7,689 nucleotides of DNA from a bacterium (lineage in GTDB: Bacteria; Patescibacteriota; Patescibacteriia; JAACEG01). The position numbers and the translations under genes were made by a program. The notes under the pieces were generated by a model, which was given only the letters and a program-made list of their open reading frames with translations, made no database searches and was not told where the DNA came from. Location of the stretch: positions 1 to 7,689 of the forward strand of contig JALULG010000153.1 in the NCBI GenBank assembly GCA_027040785.1, given 5' to 3'. Below are positions 1 through 4,363 of the stretch, piece after piece (position 1 is the first letter of the stretch; every line of letters starts with the position of its first letter).

Positions 1-482
1 CCGTTTAAATTATAAGAGAAAAGTTCGAAAATATTTTTATTTTGATGTCCGATAATTAAATTTTTTGAGGTTGAAACAACTACTTGCGAATCTTCAGATA
101 TATAAGAAATTGGTTTTGCCTGGATATTTTTTTTAAAAAGAATTATGTTGTTGAAAAAATTTATTTTTTCCGCATCCACTTTTAATCTCTTTTCCCAAGT
201 GTGATAATTTCCTTTTTTTAAAGTTATCGTATATTTACCGGGTAGCAAATCTGTTGTTCGGAAATAGCTTTTCCAAAATCCGGTTTTTTCTTTAAAGTTT
301 CCGTTAATATAAACACTTGTTTCTTTCGGGCGAATCGCCATAAAAAGCCCTCCGTTTTTTTCAAATTTTTCTTTCTTGGGGTAAAAACGCCAACCGCTGG
401 CGTAAAAGACGGTTATTATTGAAAGAAAGATAAATATTATTATAAAAGAAATATATAAAAAACGACGAAATTTTAATGACAT
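1..482 (-). CDS. PEGA-domain membrane-anchored protein, 3' end off the window (partial)
   Basis: Read from the reverse strand; 160 codons are present and the frame is still open at base 1. Residues 1-8 are basic (MSLKFRRF) and 9-27 form one hydrophobic segment, so this is probably an N-in, C-out anchored protein (or an uncleaved signal). Residues about 45-115 resemble the PEGA domain: a strand of type GLFMAIRPKETSVYINGN, then LLPGKYTITLKKGNYHTWEKRL, matching the family pattern 'P..a.V.vnG ... L.pG.Y.v...k.GY..w.+.l'. Residues 125-160 (ISEDSQVVV..., NLIIGH...) look like the start of a beta-propeller-like or other beta-rich repeat, as is common downstream of PEGA in such proteins. The ATG is chosen because it begins 1 nt after the ispH stop (TAA-T-ATG), implying translational coupling as the fourth gene of the murA operon. 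PEGA domains are usually surface or envelope modules; the exact role here is unknown. No Shine-Dalgarno is visible. Confidence 0.8.
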   Translation of the reverse strand, partial: MSLKFRRFLYISFIIIFIFLSIITVFYASGWRFYPKKEKFEKNGGLFMAIRPKETSVYINGNFKEKTGFWKSYFRTTDLLPGKYTITLKKGNYHTWEKRLKVDAEKINFFNNIILFKKNIQAKPISYISEDSQVVVSTSKNLIIGHQNKNIFELFSYNLN

Positions 483-483
483 A

Positions 484-1323
484 TTATAAGTTTTTTAGAG
501 TATTGTAGATTTCTTTAATGATTTTTTTCGGAGTTGAAGCACCGGCGGTAATCCCGATTGTTTTATATTTTTTGATTTTATCTAAAGGTAATTCTTTGAT
601 GTTTTGAACAAAAAAAGTGTTCAGGTTATTTTTTCGAGATATCTCGGCTAATTTTTTTGAATTAGAGCTATGCTTTCCGCCGATAACTATCATAGCTTCA
701 TTATTTTGAGCAATTATCTCACATTCTTTTTGTCTGTTTTTGGTGGCATCGCAAATGGTATCAAATATTTCCAAATTTTTGATTTTTTCTTTTAAAAAAT
801 TGACAATTTTTTGGTATTTTTTTGTTTTTTGAGTTGTTTGAGCAACAATAATCGCTTTATCAATTTTTTGAAAATTTATTTTTTCAGCTTCATTTAAAGA
901 TTCAATAATAATGGCTTTATTTTTGCACCAACCGTTTATCCCTTTTACTTCTTTATGATTTTTGTTACCAAAAATAATAATCGTATATTTTTTTTGGGAA
1001 AATAATTTTGCCAATTGTTGTATTTTGATTACTTTCGGACAGGTGGTATTGATAATTTCTATGTTCTTTTTTTGGGCAATTTTAAAAATATTTTCTCCAT
1101 CTCCGTGAGCAGTGATAATTAAACGTCCTTTTTTCATTTCATTAATATTGGAAATTTTTTTAACGCCTAAATTTTTAATCTTTTCAATAACATCTTTATT
1201 ATGTAAAAGGTCTCCCAAGATATATAAATCTTTGTTGTTTTCTTGAGCGATTTTAATCGTTGTTTCGTAGGCTTCTTTGGCTCCGAAACAAAAACCGGCA
1301 TATTGGCTAATTGTTATCTTCAT
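484..1323 (-). CDS. ispH: 4-hydroxy-3-methylbut-2-enyl diphosphate reductase (IspH/LytB)
   Basis: Cytoplasmic [4Fe-4S] enzyme of the last MEP-pathway step, reducing HMBPP to IPP and DMAPP. At 279 residues it is a compact full-length member. The three cluster cysteines are visible at C12 (GFCFG), C95 (NTTCP) and C191 (TICDAT). Substrate-pocket residues are also present: H41 (LLHN), H73 (TAHG), H123 and catalytic-type E125 (NHKEVKG), T163/T164 (AQTTQ), S219-N221 (HSSNS) and S263 (TAGASTP). One mild oddity is that the first motif reads FCFGAKEA where the family usually has GFC-GV-RA, so the common Arg is Glu. The protein is very rich in Lys, Ile and Asn, in line with the base composition. The start overlaps the end of ispG by 17 nt, so the two are likely translationally coupled; only a weak purine stretch precedes the ATG. 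It acts directly after its neighbour IspG. Confidence 0.96.
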   Translation of the reverse strand: MKITISQYAGFCFGAKEAYETTIKIAQENNKDLYILGDLLHNKDVIEKIKNLGVKKISNINEMKKGRLIITAHGDGENIFKIAQKKNIEIINTTCPKVIKIQQLAKLFSQKKYTIIIFGNKNHKEVKGINGWCKNKAIIIESLNEAEKINFQKIDKAIIVAQTTQKTKKYQKIVNFLKEKIKNLEIFDTICDATKNRQKECEIIAQNNEAMIVIGGKHSSNSKKLAEISRKNNLNTFFVQNIKELPLDKIKKYKTIGITAGASTPKKIIKEIYNTLKNL

Positions 1324-2371
1324 ATTTTTCCACTTCTTTTAAAAATTCCGACAATAAATTTTTTTCCGGAACTTTTTTAATAATTTTTCCATGTTTGGTG
1401 ATTAAGCCGACTTTTTTCCCGCCGATAATGGCCAGATCGGCTTCACGGGCTTCTCCGGGGCCGTTAACAACACAACCCATTACAGCCACATGAATATTTT
1501 TGGGATTATCTTTTAAGGCGTTTTCAACTTCTTGGGTTAATTTGATTAAATCAATTTCCGTGCGACCGCAAGTCGGACAACTGGTGATAGTTATGCCCTT
1601 TTTTCTTAAATTTAAAGCTTTTAAAATTTCTTTGGCGACTTTTATTTCTTCTATCGGATCAGCGGTTAAAGAAACTCTGATAGTATCGCCAATTCCTTCA
1701 TACAAAAGATAACCAAGTCCTATTGATGATAAAATCGTTCCTCTTAAAAAAGTTCCCGCTTCCGTAATTCCGATATGCATTGGATAATCAACTTTTTTAC
1801 TTAATATTTTATAAGCTTCTACGGTTCTTTCAATATCCGACGCCTTCAAAGATATTATGATATTGTAAAAATGATGTTTTTCCAATATTTTAATATGTTT
1901 TTCAGCTGAAGCCACCATTGCTTGAGCGCTTGCCTTATGGGTGTGTTTTTCTAATATTTCTTTTTCCAAAGATCCCGCGTTAATTCCGATTCTGATCGGA
2001 ATATTTTTTTCTTGACACGCTGAAACGATTTTTTTAATTTTTTCTTCCGAGTTTATGTTTCCGGGATTTAATCTTAATTTATCAACTCCTTGTTTGATCG
2101 CTTCCAAGGCGATTTCCGCGCTAAAATGAATATCCGCCACCAAAGGAATATTTATTTGTTTTTTTATTTTACTTAATTTCTGAGCGGCTTTCATATTTGG
2201 AACGGCCACTCTGATTATTTCACATCCGGCCTGAATAAGCTCTTTAATTTGATCAACCGTTTTGTTTATATCATTGGTATCGGTATTTGTCATTGATTGA
2301 ATTGAAATAGGGGCGTCGCCGCCAATAAAAATATTCCCAACTTTTATTTTTTTGGTTTTTTTTCTAAGCAT
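1307..2371 (-). CDS. ispG: 4-hydroxy-3-methylbut-2-en-1-yl diphosphate synthase (IspG/GcpE)
   Basis: Cytoplasmic [4Fe-4S] enzyme that converts MEcPP to HMBPP, the penultimate MEP-pathway step; HMBPP is the substrate of the overlapping downstream gene ispH. The 354 residues match the short bacterial two-domain form. An N-terminal TIM-barrel domain shows family signatures: GGDAPISIQSMTNTDT near 17-32, GCEIIRVAVPN at 49-59, LVADIHF at 77-83, KLRLNPGN at 98-105 and RIGINAGSL at 127-135. The C-terminal cluster domain has C265 and C268 (TSCPTCGRTE), C300 (GCVVNGPGEA) and the fourth ligand-type Glu E307. Everything expected for activity is intact. It starts 2 nt after the murA stop (TAA-AT-ATG) with no Shine-Dalgarno close by and ends in TAG inside the ispH start region. 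Reduction needs an outside electron donor (flavodoxin or ferredoxin), none of which is encoded here. Confidence 0.97.
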   Translation of the reverse strand: MLRKKTKKIKVGNIFIGGDAPISIQSMTNTDTNDINKTVDQIKELIQAGCEIIRVAVPNMKAAQKLSKIKKQINIPLVADIHFSAEIALEAIKQGVDKLRLNPGNINSEEKIKKIVSACQEKNIPIRIGINAGSLEKEILEKHTHKASAQAMVASAEKHIKILEKHHFYNIIISLKASDIERTVEAYKILSKKVDYPMHIGITEAGTFLRGTILSSIGLGYLLYEGIGDTIRVSLTADPIEEIKVAKEILKALNLRKKGITITSCPTCGRTEIDLIKLTQEVENALKDNPKNIHVAVMGCVVNGPGEAREADLAIIGGKKVGLITKHGKIIKKVPEKNLLSEFLKEVEKYEDNN

Positions 2372-2373
2372 AT

Positions 2374-3627
2374 TTATGATTGTATTTCAATATTTGCTCC
2401 AATATTTCTCAATTTTTCCACAATATTTTCATAGCCTCTTTCAATTTGGTAAACATTGCCGATAGTTGTTTTTCCTTCGGCTATTAAGCCGGCTAAAATC
2501 AAAGTTGCGCCGGCACGCAAATCCGGACTGTCAACTTTTTTGCCGAATAATTTATTTGGACCGTTAACAATAACGCGGTGAGGATCGCACATGGTAATAT
2601 TGGCGCCCATTTGATTTAATTTATCTGTAAAAAATAAACGACCTTCAAAAATCGGTTCGTGTATTAAACTTTGTCCCATAGCTTGGGTCATTAATAATGT
2701 GAAAGGCGCTTGTAGGTCTGTTGGGAAACCGGGATACTCATGAGTGATAATGTCAACGGGATAAAATTTTTGGCTGGGAAAAGTTTTAATATAATCTTTG
2801 CCTATTTCCAATTTTCCTCCGGCTTCTTGAATGTAGTATAGAAAATTTTCCAAATGTTTTGGTTCACAATTTTTTATGATAATTTCGCTTTTGGTCAGCA
2901 ATCCGGTAACAACAAAAGTACCCGCTTCTATTCTGTCGGGCATTATACTTGTTTTGCCGGCTTTTAGTTTTTTTACTCCTTCAATTGTAATAGTTGAGGT
3001 ACCGGCTCCTTTGATTTTGGCGCCACAAGCATTTAAGTATTTTGCCAAAGAAGGAATCTCCGGCTCTTGAGCGCAATTTTTAAGAATTGTTTTTCCTTCG
3101 GCCAAAACAGCGGTCATCATCATAGTTTCCGTTCCGGTAACGCTGATTTTGGGAAAAAGATAAGTGGTTCCTTTCAGTTTTTCGGCTTTGAAAGTGTAAG
3201 AGGAGCCGTTTTCCGTAAAATTTGCGCCAAATGATTGCAGTCCTTTGATAAAAATATCTATCGGTCTTTTACCGATTAAACAACCGCCCGGATGAGGAAT
3301 GGTCACTTTTTTAAAACGAGCTAACATTGGTCCGGCCAAAATAATTGAGGCGCGTAACTCTCTGCCCAAATCATCGTTTATTTTACTTTTTTTAATTTTA
3401 TCGGTTGAAATGATAAATTTATTTTTTTCTTTTTTTATTTTCGCTCCCAAATCAACTAAAATTTCAATTAATTTTTTAATATCATTAATTTCGGGAATAT
3501 TTTTGATTTCGTTATCTCCTTGTGTTAAAATAGTGGCCGCTAAAAACTTTAAAGCGGCGTTTTTGGCGCCGGCAACTTTGATTTCACCTCGTAATCTATT
3601 CGGGCCTTTTATTACGTAAAAAGACAT
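2374..3627 (-). CDS. murA: UDP-N-acetylglucosamine 1-carboxyvinyltransferase (MurA)
   Basis: First committed step of peptidoglycan synthesis: transfers enolpyruvate from PEP to UDP-GlcNAc in the cytoplasm. At 417 residues it has the usual full length and the inside-out alpha/beta-barrel EPSP-synthase-like sequence throughout. K22-N23 lie in the AGAKNAAL motif at the start, R92 in GRELRASI, and the mobile active-site loop reads HPGGCLIGKRP with C116, the residue alkylated by fosfomycin in Cys-type MurA. The general acid/base-type Asp is D304 in GFPTDLQAPF. The end carries DLRAGATLILAGLIAEG and an IERGYE motif. Presence of Cys rather than Asp in the loop predicts a fosfomycin-sensitive enzyme (inference). 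The start follows a clear promoter by about 20 nt with no Shine-Dalgarno in the A/T-only leader. First gene of the murA-ispG-ispH-PEGA operon. Confidence 0.97.
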   Translation of the reverse strand: MSFYVIKGPNRLRGEIKVAGAKNAALKFLAATILTQGDNEIKNIPEINDIKKLIEILVDLGAKIKKEKNKFIISTDKIKKSKINDDLGRELRASIILAGPMLARFKKVTIPHPGGCLIGKRPIDIFIKGLQSFGANFTENGSSYTFKAEKLKGTTYLFPKISVTGTETMMMTAVLAEGKTILKNCAQEPEIPSLAKYLNACGAKIKGAGTSTITIEGVKKLKAGKTSIMPDRIEAGTFVVTGLLTKSEIIIKNCEPKHLENFLYYIQEAGGKLEIGKDYIKTFPSQKFYPVDIITHEYPGFPTDLQAPFTLLMTQAMGQSLIHEPIFEGRLFFTDKLNQMGANITMCDPHRVIVNGPNKLFGKKVDSPDLRAGATLILAGLIAEGKTTIGNVYQIERGYENIVEKLRNIGANIEIQS

Positions 3628-3655
3628 ATTTTGATTTTAATTTTAAATTGTTTTT

Positions 3656-3684
3656 ATTGTAATAGATATGTTTCGGCTTGTAAA
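3656..3684 (-). promoter_or_regulatory. Sigma70-type promoter of the murA operon
   Basis: On the minus strand TTTACA (3684-3679, five of six consensus bases) is followed by exactly 17 nt and TACAAT (3661-3656, five of six). Transcription would begin near 3649, giving a leader of roughly 20 nt of almost pure A/T before the murA ATG at 3627. It lies downstream of the intrinsic terminator of the neighbouring gene, which fits an independent start. No operator-like repeat is evident beside it. The call rests on consensus match only, in AT-rich DNA where chance -10 boxes are frequent, but the -35 and spacing are good. Confidence 0.7.
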
Positions 3685-3750
3685 TACTTTGATTGTTAAT
3701 TTTTTATTTTTATGATATATTTATATATAATGAATCTTACAATTGCTCCC

Positions 3751-3780
3751 AAATAAAAAACCTCCCGTAAAACAGGAGGG
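3751..3780 (-). terminator. Intrinsic terminator of the small secreted-protein gene
   Basis: Read on the minus strand, CCTCCTG - TTTTA - CGGGAGG makes a 7-bp GC-rich stem (one T-G pair) with a 5-nt loop (3779-3761), followed at once by six T (3760-3755). It begins 7 nt after the TAA stop of the secreted-protein gene. On the plus strand the stem is followed by GGGGAGAG, not a T tract, so it works only for the minus strand. It insulates the murA promoter just downstream. Confidence 0.9.
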
Positions 3781-3786
3781 GGAGAG

Positions 3787-4260
3787 TTAAAATCTAGGCA
3801 TTTCCGAAGGATCTACTGAAAACCCTCCGGTTTCTTCAATAACTTTCTGGTATAATCCCGGGAAGTTTCGAATCTCCGGGTCGTTCAATTGCAATGATTT
3901 ATATCTACGCCAATATCCCTCTTGGGTTTTGACATAGATTGTTATTTTTTCTATGGTTTTAATTTCGCGATAATCGCAGGTCTTTTTCCCGCGATATATT
4001 TCGCATAATAGGTTTAAGAGACCTATTCTTATAGGATAGATCACCATTTTTCCTTCGGAAAGAACAATGGGTGGATAAATTTTATCCATCCGATGTCTTA
4101 ACGGAGGGCGTGGCTCTCTCATCCCGTAGAGAGAATCGCGCCAGACTTGTTTTTTTTCTTTTGACGTTAAGTTTTTGTCCGCAAAGTCGTCGGTGGCGAG
4201 AGCCGATGAGCAGACGAACAGTAGTGTGCCGAGAGTTAAAGTAAGAATGGTTTTCTTCAT
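3787..4260 (-). CDS. Small secreted protein of unknown function
   Basis: 157 residues; I do not recognise the family. A classic signal peptide is seen: MKK, hydrophobic core 4-17, then SSALA with likely type-I cleavage after A22 (ALA|TDD). C17 lies in the core, but LFVC is a poor lipobox. The mature part (about 135 residues) is hydrophilic and basic. It has a Pro/Arg-rich stretch at 49-57 (EPRPPLRHR), a beta-like segment VIYPIRIGLLNLLCEIYRG (73-91), C86 and C95 that could form a disulfide outside the cell, an aromatic EGYWRRYKSL segment near 114-123, and an end with FSVDPSEMPRF. It stands alone, with its own consensus promoter, leader hairpin, strong Shine-Dalgarno and intrinsic terminator, which suggests high or separately controlled expression. 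By eye it is richer in G/C and in CGC/CGG-type codons than its neighbours, which may mean transfer or strong selection. It faces away from the VirB6-like gene. Confidence 0.8.
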   Translation of the reverse strand: MKKTILTLTLGTLLFVCSSALATDDFADKNLTSKEKKQVWRDSLYGMREPRPPLRHRMDKIYPPIVLSEGKMVIYPIRIGLLNLLCEIYRGKKTCDYREIKTIEKITIYVKTQEGYWRRYKSLQLNDPEIRNFPGLYQKVIEETGGFSVDPSEMPRF

Positions 4261-4265
4261 TATAT

Positions 4266-4273
4266 TCTCCTTT
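4266..4273 (-). promoter_or_regulatory. Strong Shine-Dalgarno of the secreted-protein gene
   Basis: The minus strand reads AAAGGAGA with the GGAG core at 4270-4267, six nt before the ATG at 4260. It fixes that start codon and is the only clear Shine-Dalgarno before any gene in this window; the other six starts have A/T-only or weak leaders. Confidence 0.85.
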
Positions 4274-4274
4274 C

Positions 4275-4295
4275 CCCTTTTTATAAAAAAAAGGG
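4275..4295 (-). promoter_or_regulatory. Leader hairpin next to the Shine-Dalgarno
   Basis: In the predicted leader of the secreted-protein mRNA, CCCTTTTT - TTTAT - AAAAAGGG forms a perfect 8-bp stem with a 5-nt loop, ending four nt before the GGAG core. It lacks a following T tract in either direction, so it is not a terminator. A role in mRNA stability or in keeping the ribosome site open is inference. The bases CTCCC at 4297-4293 could instead pair with the GGAG core (see findings). Confidence 0.5.
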
Positions 4296-4325
4296 AGTGA
4301 AAGTTAAAGGTTCGTAAAAATTTTT

Positions 4326-4343
4326 TTATATTACATAATATAA
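4326..4343. repeat. Perfect AT-only inverted repeat between divergent genes
   Basis: TTATATTA - CA - TAATATAA, two 8-bp arms with a 2-nt centre. It sits in the 89-bp gap between the divergent secreted-protein and VirB6-like genes and covers the minus-strand -10 box. It may be an operator or simply two back-to-back -10-like elements. Because it contains only A/T in the arms, chance is a real alternative. Confidence 0.55.
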
Positions 4344-4363
4344 GATTTAATGAATTTTGTCAA
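4335..4363 (-). promoter_or_regulatory. Consensus sigma70-type promoter of the secreted-protein gene
   Basis: On the minus strand a perfect TTGACA (4363-4358) is followed by 17 nt and TATTAT (4340-4335, five of six). Transcription would start near 4328, leaving a leader of about 68 nt. The -35 box lies inside codons 3-5 of the divergent plus-strand gene, and the -10 box is inside an 18-bp inverted repeat. This is the strongest promoter match in the window. Confidence 0.75.

Noticed and set aside
1311..1712. Two open frames on the plus strand opposite ispG
   Set aside because: They lie antisense to a gene with every catalytic residue intact, and their translations show no domain or start signal.
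2876..3619. Plus-strand open frames opposite murA
   Set aside because: Antisense shadows of a full-length conserved enzyme; hydrophobic, low-complexity translations arise from the complementary codons.
4195..4260. Lipoprotein signal in the secreted protein (C17)
   Set aside because: The residues before the Cys are L-F-V, not a good lipobox, and a better type-I site (ALA) follows five residues later.
4275..4295. Hairpin as a bidirectional terminator between the divergent genes
   Set aside because: No T tract follows the stem in either direction, and it lies upstream of both genes, inside the predicted leader of one.
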